Origin: Vesta saturnalis
Taxonomy: Eukaryota > Arthropoda > Insecta > Coleoptera > Lampyridae
DNA length: 64,000 bases
Assembly (NCBI GenBank): GCA_036346205.1
Contig: JARFJB010000987.1
Location: forward strand, 2,057,501 to 2,121,500
Direction of reading: 5' to 3'
A program made the position numbers and the translations under genes. Below, piece by piece: positions 1-11,772 of this stretch (position 1 is the first letter of the stretch; every line of letters starts with the position of its first letter). Under the pieces are notes generated by a model, which worked only from the letters and a program-made list of their open reading frames with translations, was not told the origin of the DNA and did no database searches.

Positions 1-237
1 AGGTTTTATGGTTGCAGTGTACAAGTAACCACAAAACGTAACTTTGGTACAAGTCGTATAAAGAGCTCACGAGATTCTACAGTAACCGAATATGTCTTAA
101 GCAGTTTAAACCAAGATAATACAGTTTGAGAATGTGAAAATTTTATTTAAAATTATGGTAGAAGTTTGCAATGGGAAGCGAACTTGAGTTATCGACATCC
201 AAATAACTTTAATATATAAGATCAAATAGTATAATAG
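1..237. other. AT-rich sequence, nothing recognised
   Basis: No open frame, splice-like exon or repeat was recognised before the first inverted-repeat arm at 238. Confidence 0.5.
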
Positions 238-860
238 TAGAACACCGACACCTTAACTTTCACTTTTGACCTTGGGAATTCCCAAGGCCGCTCCCGTGAC
301 CTTGAGACTGCCATCGGATTTGACCTTGGGCCTGGTGTTGAGGTTGACCTCGTGCGTGACCTTAAAGCCGACCTTGAGCCGAAAAAAACATCGAGTTCAG
401 AACCTCCGCGAAAAATTTGAATAAGAGTCCTAATGTTAGCATGTAAGACAGGTATAGGAACTTGTTCGCGGGTCTCAGCCCCCTGATCTGAATTTGTATT
501 CTAATAAGGGGCCCTGGTCTCTGTTTCTGTTTTACAGCGTGACTTTATTGTTCGTAATGTATTTATTATAAAAAAGATTGCATAATTATCGTAAAAGATG
601 TTAAACCCAGCTTAAATATACAAACCTAATTATATGTAACACACACTTATCGTAATTTTCTATTCCCTTTAGTGTTAATTACTAGTTCGTTAGCATGACC
701 TTGTCTGCATGAATTTATTTATTTGTAACATTATAAGAGTTGCCAATATTACCAAATCTACTTTCAGGTTTTGAGTTAATTACCATTGGGACCTTGTAAA
801 TTATATAACCCCGTCAATTTTAACAATCTAAATTACGTAAAATTGTTTATTGATATAAAT

Positions 861-1850
861 TACACGACCTCGAGATTGTAAAAGTCACCTTCAACATAAA
901 TCGGAGGATTCATGCATTGTAATAAATGAAATTTTGAAATGACCCTTTATTATTGATGTTGGTCAGCCTTGGAATTTTTAAGTTAACATGTCTATTAATA
1001 TAACACAAGATAATTTTAAAAATTAATTAAATATAAATGAAAATGGATAAACTGTATTATTGATATCTTATAGAAGTGGTGGCATTGGTATGTTTTTTTA
1101 GTTAACATGTATTTATGTATAGCGATTTCACCTTGCAATCAACCTTGAGCATTATACATGCAAAAATTACTTTAAAATAAATGAGTAATTAAGTAACAAC
1201 AACGAAAACATTCTTATTTTACCTTGTGAAAAAGTGACCATCAACTAGCCTTGAAGTTGGCCATAGGTCTGGCTTTGGAATTGGCCTTGGGAATTTCCTA
1301 TGATTCGGCTTCGGAAAAAGCAAAATACATTAAGGACTGAAATTAAATGCTAGGTAAAATAATAACGTTAGTTCAATATCCAAATAACGACCTCGAGATT
1401 GTAAAAAAGTCACATTCAACATAAAACGGAGGATTCATGCATTGTAATGGATGAAATTTTGAAATGGCCCTGTATTATTGATATTTTATAGTAGCGGTCG
1501 GCCTTGGAATTCTTTTTTAAGTTAACATGTGTTTATGTCTGTTAATTTAACGCAAGGTACGTCTAAAATTTAATTAAATATGAATGAAAATGGTTAGACT
1601 GTATTATTGATATCTTATAGAAGTTGCGGCCTTGGAATTTTTTTTAACTTAACATATATTTATGTTTAGCGATTTCAGCTTGAAGTCAACCTTCAGCATT
1701 ATACATGCAAAAATTACTTTAAAATAAATGAGTAATTAAGCAACAACAACAATATACTTATTTTACCGTGAGAAAAAGTCACCTTCAGCTAGTCTTGACG
1801 TTGGCCTTGGGAATTTCCTATGACAATTCGGCCTCGGAAAAAGATACTAT
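861..1850. repeat. Tandem duplication, period about 520 bp
   Basis: The block starting GACCTCGAGATTGTAAAA occurs at about 865 and 1388. It is followed in both places by the same order of motifs (GGAGGATTCATGCATTGTAAT, then GCCTTGG, then GTTAACATGT, then TTATACATGCAAAAATTAC). The copies differ by point changes and small indels. It lies inside the large inverted-repeat element. Confidence 0.7.
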
Positions 1851-2257
1851 AAATATGTACGTTTGAGTTTAGTTAATTTGGTTCTGTTTGAAGAGCATTA
1901 CGTTATCATCGTTATGGAATTTTTAAATGTTAATCAAATAAGACAGATATATGAACTTGCTCACGTGCCTTCGCCCCCTTGCCGTGGCCCCCATGGCTTG
2001 GCAACAGTATTCTAATACTGGGGCTATAATTCTATCTAAGGCAAGTATAGGAACTTGTGTTAGGGTCTGAGCTCCCTTGTCGTGGCCCCCTTAACGAGGC
2101 CCTGATGTTAACTTGTAAGACAGGTATAGGAACTTGTGTTAGGGTCTACGCCCTCCTGTCGTGTTCCCCTTGGCTCAAAATTTGAATTTGTTTGTCATCA
2201 TCTAGTGGTGTATGGACTAATAGTTGTTTTCTGTAATAAAGGTTGATCGTGTTCGTC

Positions 2258-2275
2258 TCTCTCTCTCTCTCTCTC
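2258..2275. repeat. (TC)n microsatellite
   Basis: A short run of TC dinucleotides lies within the inverted-repeat element. Confidence 0.8.
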
Positions 2276-2397
2276 ACCCTCGTCTCTTTCTTAAAGGTTT
2301 TAAATTTATAAAATATGTTCGAACGTCCGTTAGGAAAACAAGATTATTAATAAAACCATTGAACGTTTGAAAATATATTTTAAAAACAATTATTTAT

Positions 2398-2661
2398 TTA
2401 ATCACATTTTTTAAGGGTATTCTTCTTCTTCGACCGTGATTGGTCGCTATCATCATCATGGTTTTGAGATGCGTCCTTCTCCTCTACCTCATCGCTCTTC
2501 TTCTTCTGTGAATCATCACCACCATCTTGCATTTGAGATACATTCACTTCATTCACTTTATCGTTTTTATCATCATCTTGAACGGTTATATTGCAGTAGT
2601 TTATTAACAGGTCAGTAAAATCTTTAATTTCTGCTGATATTGACATTATAATAATGCTCAC
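2398..2661 (-). CDS. Small acidic hypothetical ORF inside the inverted-repeat element
   Basis: This is an 87-codon frame on the minus strand. Residues about 1-30 read like a helix (MSISAEIKDFTDLLINYC). The rest is highly charged, with Asp/Glu/Ser/Lys clusters and a basic end. I recognise no domain. A second ATG six codons in (MSISAEI) is an equally plausible start. It is the only frame of any length in the element, so it may be a captured host fragment or chance. No splice signal or transcription evidence was seen. Confidence 0.25.
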   Translation of the reverse strand: MSIIIMSISAEIKDFTDLLINYCNITVQDDDKNDKVNEVNVSQMQDGGDDSQKKKSDEVEEKDASQNHDDDSDQSRSKKKNTLKKCD

Positions 2662-3423
2662 TCGATGGTGGTTATACTCTAACGAGCGAGAGAAACTAGA
2701 ATATTTCGGGCCTTGGGTCTTGTCCCCCTATGGCCAACTTCAAGCCCAGCTGAATGTGACTTTTCTCAAGGTAAAATAAGTATGTTGTCGTTTTTGCTTA
2801 ATTACTCATTTATTTTAAAGTAATTTTTGCATGTATAGCACTTAAGGTCGACATCAAGGTGAAATCGCTAGACGTAAATACATGTTAACTTTAAAAAAAT
2901 CCCTAGGCCACCACTCCTATACGATATCAATAATACTGTTTAACCATTTTCATTAATATTTACTAAATATTTAGACTTACCTTGTTTTATATTAATAGAC
3001 TGGGTTTAACATTCCTTAGAATAATTATGCAATCTCTTTTATAATAAAATCATGCTGTAAAACAAAAACAGTTATCCATGTCAGTATGACACTTAAACTT
3101 CATGTTAGATAGATAGAAATAGATATAAATAGTTGTTAACTAAAAACATTCCAAGGCTATCCGCTTTTATAAGATATCAATAATACAGTTTAACCATTTT
3201 CATTCATATTTAATTTTTAGATTTACCTTACGCTATCTATACCTATCTTACGAGACTAGAGCCTCTTATTAGAATACAAATTCAGGGGCTCAGACCCGAG
3301 AACCTATCCTATCCTAACAAGGTCAAATCCGAGGCCAGTCTCCAGGTCAAAGTATGGCCTCTGCGTGGGCGGCCTTGGGAATTCCCAATTTCAAAAGTGA
3401 AAGTTGAGGTGTCGGTGTTCTAC

Positions 3424-4090
3424 TTATAATCTTACCTTTCTAGTAACTGTGGTTTCTCCTTTTTTCCCAGATCTTAAAGTAAACGTTTTATCAAATTTGT
3501 ATAATCGTTACAACATTGCACTGATTTTGTGTATAGTTAAAATTCATTAAATTAGATGTATCTTAACACTATCCCACTGTTTTAAACAGTAGCAACATTT
3601 TTAATCCTTATTGTACATTCTATGTTGGATCAGACAGTACCCTGTATAAGGAAAGTCATTGAAACACTTTGGTTTGATAAAACGGAATACTTATGAGATT
3701 CTTATGCGGGATATTAATGTTATAGACAAACAGATGAAAGCAAAAATTCCTTTTTTTCCTTATGAGGCATATTTAGCTTATGTGCAATGCATAGACCTAC
3801 AGATGAACAAACGAAATGTGACAAAATGCGTGAATCACATGGCAATATTTTGATTCTATATATGTATCTTAAATTTAAGAACGCCCACTGAGCACATAAT
3901 TTATACAAGTATCTATTGTTATTGACCACATAATAGAGTTGCGCCCCGAGCCATTCTACGAGGGGTAATCAGTGTATTTTACCATTGAAATTATGTGTAC
4001 AAAAGCCACATGAAATCACATTGAATTCAGGTATACGAATTTTTTTGACGAATTAGCCTCGGAATTGCTTCTCGCGCCTGAGAGAGTAAA
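3424..4090. other. Intergenic or intronic, nothing recognised
   Basis: AT-rich, with short open frames that lack recognisable domains. A lone ACCCTGTATAAG-type motif near 3640 resembles mariner termini elsewhere in the window, but no partner end is visible. Confidence 0.4.
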
Positions 4091-4109
4091 TTCGCCACTT
4101 TTTAATAAT

Positions 4110-4260
4110 ATATGAATGAATTTGTACATTACTGTACAGTATTTGCACATTACCCGACAATATTTCTACACTGATGTACAGTCTCGATACACTGCTGTGC
4201 AGTATTGTACAATGATACTATAATAAATGAGTTTCTACAATACTGGTACAAACTTGTAGT
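4110..4260. repeat. Degenerate tandem repeat of TGTACAGTATT-like units
   Basis: Roughly 20-bp units containing variants of TAC(A)CTG(T/A)TGTACAGTATT recur about five times with many changes. The core is palindromic (CTGTACAG). Confidence 0.45.
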
Positions 4261-4859
4261 ATATATTATAATACCCAGCCACAATTTCAATTTAATGATA
4301 AACGACAGTGTAAATGGATGCAAAGGAGTAACGTTTTCTTTATAGTAATCTCCAAATATTTATTCGTTTTTTGAAAAGAGTATAAATTGATGGGAAACCA
4401 ACTCGTTGGTCCGGTAGATCGACTTCTATGACAGCAGTGAAAATACGGTTTCCAAACTTTTAAAAAAGATGGTAGAAAATTGAACATTTTGCCTTTGTAT
4501 TTCTAAACGTTTTCTTATATAAAGTCATATGAAACTAGTTATGCTTCCAAAATTTTACAAAAACGTGATGTTGATTTACTGGAACCTGCTTTAGCTTCGG
4601 GTTTCCGAAAATAGAAAATGATTTAGAATTTTATACAATGAAATTCATTTGGAAGCTAAAAAGTTCCACAAAAATGGGGAATAGAGCCAAATTAGGAACA
4701 AAACGCCATAGAATAAGTAAAGCCACGCTTTGATAAATTGAGTTTGGATTAACCTTTTGTGAACAGTGAAAAATTTTCCAAAATTAATCTTTTATAATTT
4801 ATTGGATAAAATTTGAAGCTGTGAAAACTATAAAAAATTATTTTGAATATTTGGAACCA

Positions 4860-5850
4860 AGAACATTATTAGGTAATAAGAAAGAGCACTCCGCATAAAC
4901 ATTTCGCAGTTCTGATTAGAATTTCAGCTTTCTTTTGAAGAGTTTTATAGTTCTTTATTAAAGGTTTTCCAAATTTGAGCCTGAAGAATGGGTGCTAACT
5001 CCACACACGATCTTAAGATCCGATAGTTTTGAATAATTCATTTGCTTTGCTTTTGTGAGTACTAGAGTTGCTGATTTAAAAAATAATTTGATTGCGCAAG
5101 AATTTTCATAAGAGATTGAATAGTGCTGACAGTTAATTATTAGATGGATTCCGCAAAAATATAATTTTTGAGAGTTTCAGTAGTTTTGGTACGAGTGCTA
5201 GGTAGTGTTTACCTAGTTGATTCAAAGTTGTACCGGTTTGCGTAGTATTCCTCAAGTTATAAAAAAAAATCTATTATAAACTAAAATGACCCGATCATGC
5301 ATTAAAAAGCTATAAGACCTAAACGTATATTGATTTTAAAGTTCTGCATTTTACAGTTATAGCAGTTCTGGCGCTAGTTCTGCATACTACTCTCCGAGCT
5401 GTTGAAGGAAACCCTTTAAGAACGAAAGCGATCCGATGGTGTATTAAGAAGTTATAAAACTTTAAACAACGTTGGTTTGAAATTTTTCGAAGTTCGGACA
5501 AAAATTGTTTTTTGAAAGTTAGTTCCAGTAGTTCTGGCATGAGTCCTAGCTATTATTTTTGTGGTTCTAAAGAGAAATATGGACAAAAAATATAGTTTTA
5601 GGTCAAACAACTTTTGAGAAATTTATTTATAAACGTGTTTGCTACCAGGAACTCTAGTAGTCACCAAAGCAAAACAAATGAACTATTCAGAACCGTTCGA
5701 TCTTAACGTCGACTGTAAGTTAGCACTCATTTTTCAAATTCAAATTGAGAACCGTTAATTTCCGAAACACTTTCAACTTTTAATAGGCAAATGCAAAACT
5801 CTTCACAAGAAATCTGAAACTAATCCGAACTGTGAAACGTTTATGTCGTC
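4860..5850. repeat. Imperfect large palindrome with internal direct repeats
   Basis: Sequence at about 5015-5075 (GATAGTTTTGAATAATTCAT and the bases following, ending ACTAGAGTTGCT) recurs inverted at about 5645-5705. Flanking blocks near 4920-5000 match, inverted, those near 5720-5820, giving a centre close to 5370. Two blocks (about 5165-5207 and 5510-5554, sharing CAGTAGTTxTGGxAxGAGT) are direct copies. There are no coding domains. It is probably a decayed non-autonomous inverted-repeat transposon. Confidence 0.5.
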
Positions 5851-6204
5851 TAAATACTAGAAACAAATTTTCAAAAAAATATTTCAATCTGTTTTTGCCT
5901 CAGCTTTCTATTTAATTTTTGTAAACACTTTCATTATTGAAGGAAAAATTGATTAAAAAAAATGGTTATTAGGTAATTTTTTTATTTTATTTTATCAAAA
6001 TATAGTTGATTAAAGAGTTAATTTTCAGAGCTGTGTAATAAAACTGCTATAATATTGTTTTTCTGACAAACTAAAAATAATAAAAGAATTGCTATTGGTC
6101 AATCATGTTTGTGTTATTGCACATAGAGAAGCTGCAAATATGGAAATAAAACATGTCAATTTAGGAATGCTAAAGCTTACAACGTGACGCATTAAAAAAA
6201 TATA

Positions 6205-8785
6205 CAGGGTGTACCAACCAAGATGCAAAGTTCGGTAACTCCTTTGGTTTCATAGATATCAAAAAAGTTCTCAAAAAAAGGGTACAGGAAGTAACAGTGC
6301 ATTATTTAAAATTATTTTGAACTATACAGGATGTTCCAAATTTCAGATATGAATCTAACTCATGTTTTTTTTAAACGGGAACCCCTGTATATCATTTCAA
6401 ATTCAGAAAGCCCACATTTTTTCGATTTTTTTAATGTCGGGGTTGAATACATTATACAGGGTATTTGGAAAGATATGGATTGTTTTGTGTTGAAATTGTA
6501 CTCATTTCAATGCCCTGTAGAACAATACACTCTGTAGAAATGAATTATCTGTTGGCCAGTTGCCTTTCAGAATATTGTCTAGTATCGTTACCCAACATCA
6601 AAACTCGGATGTGTCATTTTCTTCCTTAACTCAAATGGAACACCCTGTATTTTTTATCACTATCAAAGTCCTCTGGTATTCCTCTTTAATTTTTGGCAGA
6701 GGTTCCCTTTACCTAACGTGAGTAGTTATCGAGATATTTCCAGATATTTGATGAATTTGATACAAAATCTAGGATTATGATGTTTACCTGGTCGTCATTG
6801 TGTTTGACAGATAAATTTGACAAATTTACTGCTGTTTGAGAAGGATTTGTCCTGCAAATGTGTCGAAACAATACAAATAAATCAATCTAGTGCACTATCT
6901 AACCTGTTTACTTGATAGTGATAACATTAACTGCAAATATAGAAGAACAACAATAACGAAAGAATAAATAATAAAAAGAAAATAAGAACATTAAATTAAT
7001 CATATTAGGTGTTCGAAGTGACCTCCACCAACATCAATACAATGTGTCGATTCTCGAATGCCCGACTAACATTTCGCAATATTGTAAGATCAACACTCTT
7101 GAATGCTTCTGTAATTCTGAGTTTTCTTTTGTCGTTGGTGGGTCATTATACACCATACTCTACATAACCCCACAAGAAAAAATCCACTTTAGTTAGGTCT
7201 GGTGATCGAGTTGGCCAATGTTTAGGTCCTCCTCTGCCTATCCATCTTTGTTGGAAATAATTATTCAGATAGTCCTTGATAGGACGTGTGTTATGAACCG
7301 GTGCGCCATCATGTAGCAGCCACATGCGTTGTCGAATGTCGAGGGGCACTTCTTCAAGAAGAACTGGTAAATGATTTTGAAGAAACTGTAAATAAACAGT
7401 ACCATTCAACGTTTCTTCAAAAAAGTGTGGCCCTATTATACGATTTCCCATAAATTCCACCCCAAACATTCAAGGACCATCTTGTTTGGCTGTGTGTTCG
7501 TATCAAATGTGGGTTAGATGTCTGAAATGTCTGAAAATCGTGTCGGTTAACTCCTCCATTTTTCGAAAATGTTGCCTCATCCTCAAACAAAACAAAATCA
7601 AACAAAAATGGTTCTTCGTCGATTTTCGATTTTGCCCATTGACAAAGTTCTACTCTGCTTTGGAAATCATTTACAATTAGTTCCTGATGTAGTTGGACAT
7701 GGAAAGGATGCATTTTATGTAATGACAGGATTCGTTGAACCGTACCATGGCTAATGCCTTTTTGAGATTAAATCTTTCGTATACTGGTATGCGGATCTTC
7801 TGTAACGCTCAGCAACACTTTGAGTTGGTTGTCTTCCGTTATTGCATGTTTTCTTGCTTCTGCCTTGTGATAGTTACCGATCCAGTACGGTTAAAACGAT
7901 CCAACAATTTTCTCAAAGTAACTTTACTCGGTTGTCTCCGGTCTGAAAATCTTTCACGATATACTCTTGGCCAATAAACAGTTTTTGGTGCATTTACCAA
8001 GTATCCAAATCATGTCAGTTATTTCACGACGGGAAAATTGTTCACCATTCATCTCGTAGTTACTTTTCACTTCAACTATATTGAAACAGAGAAATAAATT
8101 GAACGAATAACTGAGCGAAACTCTACAGTGAAACCTGTCGAACTGACAGATATGTCAAATATAAAAACTACTTGATAATAATACAAAAACTTCGTTATAA
8201 TTACTTTCAATCAGCGAATTGCAATGAATATGTGGAAATATCTCGATAACTACTCACATTAGTTAAAGGGAACCTCTGACAAAAATTAAAGAGGCGTACC
8301 AGAGGACTTTGATAGTGATAAAAAATACAGGGTGTTCCATTTGAGTTAAGTAAGAAAATGACACATTCGAATTTTGAGCCACCCTGTATACAAACCCCAA
8401 GTAGCTAAATGAATAATGGTGGGTAACGATACTAGACAATATTCTGAAAGACAACTGGCCAACAGATAATTCATTTCTACAGAGAGTATTGTTCTACAGG
8501 GCATTGAAATGAGTACAATTTCAACACAAAACAATCCATATCTTTCCAAATACCCTGTATAATGTATTCAACCCCGACATTAAAAAAATCGAAAAAATGT
8601 GGGCTTTCTGAATTTGAAATAATATACAGGGGTCTCATTTAAAAAATTTTGGAACATCCTGTATAGTTCAAAATAATTTTAAATCATGCACTGTTACTTC
8701 CTCTACCCTTTTTGTTTGAGAACTTTTTTGATATTTATGAAACCAAAGGAGTTATCGAACTTTGCATCTTGGTTGGTACACCCTG
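6205..8785 (-). mobile_element. DD41D mariner-type element with long inverted termini
   Basis: The ends are CAGGGTGTACCAACCAAGAT at 6205 and its reverse complement ending at 8785, each flanked by TA, the duplication expected for Tc1/mariner elements. The inverted arms extend about 550 bp each (6205-about 6756 and about 8234-8785), unusually long for this superfamily. Variants of the terminal ACAGGGTG/CCCTGTA motif recur several times within each arm. The left arm has lost about 40 bp that the right arm keeps. The transposase lies between the arms on the minus strand. Confidence 0.85.
7050..8055 (-). pseudogene. Mariner-type (DD41D) transposase, broken
   Basis: Read on the minus strand, the protein starts near 8055 with MNGEQFSRREITDMIWILG. 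After in-frame stops and shifts in the DNA-binding part it reaches HKMHPFHVQLHQEL and the DDE core. Three catalytic positions are visible: LFEDEATF (about 7590), LLHDGAPVHN (about 7310) and TKVDFFLWG (about 7180). Counting residues between the second and third aspartates gives 41, the spacing of the rosa-like DD41D group rather than DD34D/E. The core from 7713 to 7146 is nearly uninterrupted but needs frame changes, so it is unlikely to be active. A terminal portion (YNDPPTTKEN) continues past 7146. Confidence 0.85.
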
Positions 8786-9600
8786 TATGTGTATTTGTAT
8801 TCAAATAATTTTTATTATTTTAAAAATGAAGGGGTCCAAGTAAGCTTTGGTTTGCAGGCCAAAATTTCTAGCTACGCCACTGACATGCGGAGATATTTAT
8901 CAATGGTCCTAATAGTACGTTGTTGTTATATTGTCGATTATTGATTCCAATTGATCTATTTTAATTCTTGAAACGTCCAAAGGTAAAGTGGAAGCCTTCA
9001 AATTAACTTGACGAATGTACAAATACATTAATGAAAAACGTTTGTGGTGCATATTTTGATACTGTATTATTGAAACGTTTGGAGTAAATTTAGATATATC
9101 TTAACTAATAATGTATTACACAACATTGCTACATTTGTAGTAAATCTGCAGCTTTAATATAACTTGTAGGTGTATATAGGAATTTAGAAATTAATTTCAA
9201 TTATTTACAGTTGCTTATCGGTGTGTAAATATTACTTCTAACTTTACGTTTGTTACGACACTGTACTTATTCTATTTACAGCATCTTGGAATTTCTAAAT
9301 GCGTATACATAGAATAAGTCCATTACAATAGTAATTTATATCCCTCAGCCATTCTTATTTTTAATTAGCGATCGTATATTTAAACTGTGTAAATACTATA
9401 AATTTTAATCTTGTATAGATCAGTGGTGTCACCAAAGGCATTTGTACAGCTTAAATTCAAACGAAAATTGTTGAATATAATATAATTTAAAACTAAATTG
9501 CTTGATTTCACCTAATGAGCATTGGTCATGGTTACGTCACTGAACATAAATAATAATCACAACTCAATGATAATACTGTAATTGTAATTTTTAATTTCAG
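8786..9600. other. AT-rich, nothing recognised
   Basis: No exon-like or repeat structure is recognised between the mariner-type element and the candidate exon at 9601. Confidence 0.4.
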
Positions 9601-9651
9601 GTTTCATAAACTGCAATACTAATGCATTTCAATCGTTATCACAATTACACG
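9601..9651 (+). CDS. Candidate 51-bp cassette exon of the CPEB gene
   Basis: The segment is bounded by a good acceptor (pyrimidine-rich tract then TTTCAG) and a strong donor (G|GTAAGT). Exactly one frame is open, entering with two bases, reading FINCNTNAFQSLSQLH, and leaving one base. That base completes a glycine codon with the first two bases of the next exon at 11773. The length is a multiple of three, so it could be skipped without a frame change. Vertebrate CPEB2-4 carry small alternative exons just ahead of RRM1, which fits. I do not recognise the peptide itself. Confidence 0.45.
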
Positions 9652-11772
9652 GTAAGTTTTAAGTTTTAAGGTGTAATTTAATTAAGGAATAGTTTGCATG
9701 TATGATATTCTGAGACACAAAGTTCATGTTCTTGTGTCACCTGTCGATGATAAAAACAGATTTCCGTCATTAAAGAGAATTTTTTATAAAATCATGAATT
9801 GAATATTTAATTTGTAGGTTAAGTTTGACATTTGTGTATTGACTATTTTGTTATTCACATTACTGATCGTTTTCATTATTTAAGCAAAAATTATGTCAAT
9901 AATGTAATTTCTTTTGTGTTATAGAAAATTGCCATTGTTGTAGGGGGCGATGTCTCTTTGATTGTTTCAATCAACAATCAATAGTCAACCTATCGTAAGT
10001 TTGGGCATGAAATTAATTCTTGCAAATATGCGCTAAACCCACAATCGCAGCACATCAAATTGTTGATATTTAAAATAGCATAAACTAACTATTTTGGCAG
10101 AATATTTACTTCAATCGTTACGTAAACGGGTTAATCCATAAAAAACTAATTTAATGGGGAAGGAATTCGTATGTTATACTTTAAGAAATCAAGACTTAGT
10201 CTTTTTCTTCTATTAATACAGCTTGGTTTTCCAACCCCGAATTGGACCATTTCCTTTCCCCACTACAACACTACACTGCACGTGCTAGCGAGGTCATTGC
10301 ACTGCACTCACGTATTCTAAAATTGGGGTAGTTTTCATGTATAAAAAGCGCCGGCGTCGAAACGCTATTGATGAGCCTTAGGTGCAGACAAAATTTTTAG
10401 TTGTCTTGCAATTTTAATTATACATTAGAATGTTCTACATCAAAATTAATTTTAAACACCCTTGCTTAGTTTACGTCCTGTCCTACACTAATAATTTGGG
10501 TTTGGCCGTATTTATACATAACTATATTTAGCTGTGTTAACAGTACTTCTATCATTTATGTATTTACAAAATTGTTATTTATGCACAAGATCGTGGATAA
10601 AAGAGAAGAATAGTGTTAATTATTATTTCACTTGTAGGTCAAACGAGCATGTATTGTATTAAATATTGATTGGGTTCCTTATGGTTCCTTATAAATTTAT
10701 TCACATTGTGAGATTGGGTTTTTTACGTGTATACTTTTTGCATATTATTACAAAAGAGACGTTCAGATATCAAATAAAATTCCGAATAATTAAAAAGCCA
10801 TGAGAGTATGACATTATTTGGTGGATAGAACATAAATAGTTTATAATCTTTCACTCGTCCTCGTATTAGTTGGCATGGTACATCTTCTCATATATAACAT
10901 TCTATGTAGTTCAATATGGCTTTTATTCTCTTTAGCCGACATTTTTTCCTTTATAAATCTAATTTATACATGATCATGGATAATAAAAATAGACATAACA
11001 TCATATTATCTTTTATGATTACATACTTTGTTCTTGTAATCATTTTTCTGAAATGTTTTCGTTAGCAATAAAAATTTTTTACATTGAACTGAAGTTCAAC
11101 TTGAAAATTATAAGTTATTATATTTAGAATTGCCTTTATGCACTTTATCCTAATAAACCAAAACTCAATAATGGTTTAATTTCTTTAAATTTATTTGTTC
11201 TTTTAGGAAATCTCACACAGTTTTTAGGGAACATTTGCAATTCGTTTGTGCTACGCACACTTTTTTGAAATATTTCGCCCATTACGTAACAACCACTACT
11301 GAAATTTAACGCTTTGCATAATTTAAAACACAAAAAGTGTAACTAAGATTTGTTGCACGCATCCTTGTTACAAAAGGTAGCAGCAGATATTTGCGCTCTA
11401 ATACGAAAACGTAAGAGGTGAATCCAAAAATAGCAATATACATCCGCCATGTTTTGGAGTATCTGTTTGAAAGTTTATGAATTACGTTGGCCAATTAAGA
11501 TCGCATAATGAAACCTAATTTCAATTACACAAAATTAAGTATAGTTGTGACTTCCGTCGTGTGATATTTTTGCGCATTACTATTTTTAATGATGCTATTA
11601 TTGGCACACACATGGATGTATTTATAAATATCATTTTGGAAACAAAACACATTCATTACTCATAATGAAAATGATCAGTAAAGTTAAACTAAAAAACTTA
11701 CATCTCTATTTAACTCTATTATAATTAACGATATAGACTTTCACCGTCTAAACTCGGTGTTTATCTTTACAG
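9652..11772 (+). other. Intron or upstream region of CPEB
   Basis: AT-rich and without coding domains. It contains a short inverted repeat near 9957-9985 (TTGATTG...CAATCAA) and a TATA-like promoter candidate at 10341. Confidence 0.5.
10341..10390 (+). promoter_or_regulatory. Possible TATA-type core promoter within the CPEB locus
   Basis: TATAAAAAG at 10341 is followed by a locally GC-rich stretch (CGCCGGCGTCG) and a possible start region about 30 bases on, in otherwise AT-rich DNA. It could drive a shorter CPEB transcript, or be chance. Confidence 0.2.

Larger units (their letters stand above)
238..3423. mobile_element. Large inverted-repeat (foldback-like) element
   Basis: The left end (TAGAACACCGACACC at 238) recurs as its reverse complement at the right end (GGTGTCGGTGTTCTA ending at 3423). 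Homology continues inward through an 18-bp palindrome around GGGAATTCCC and a stretch reading GAATTTGTATTCTAATAAG in both arms. Inside, a unit of about 520 bp is tandemly duplicated (about 861-1320 and 1385-1850), and part of it recurs inverted near 2760-2900. Short GTAAGACAGGTATAGG-type repeats are scattered within. No transposase was recognised, so it would be non-autonomous. The class is unknown, and target-site duplications are not obvious. Confidence 0.65.

Noticed and set aside
7417..7977. Plus-strand frames opposite the mariner-type transposase
   Set aside because: The minus strand carries the recognisable DDE blocks; these are shadows.
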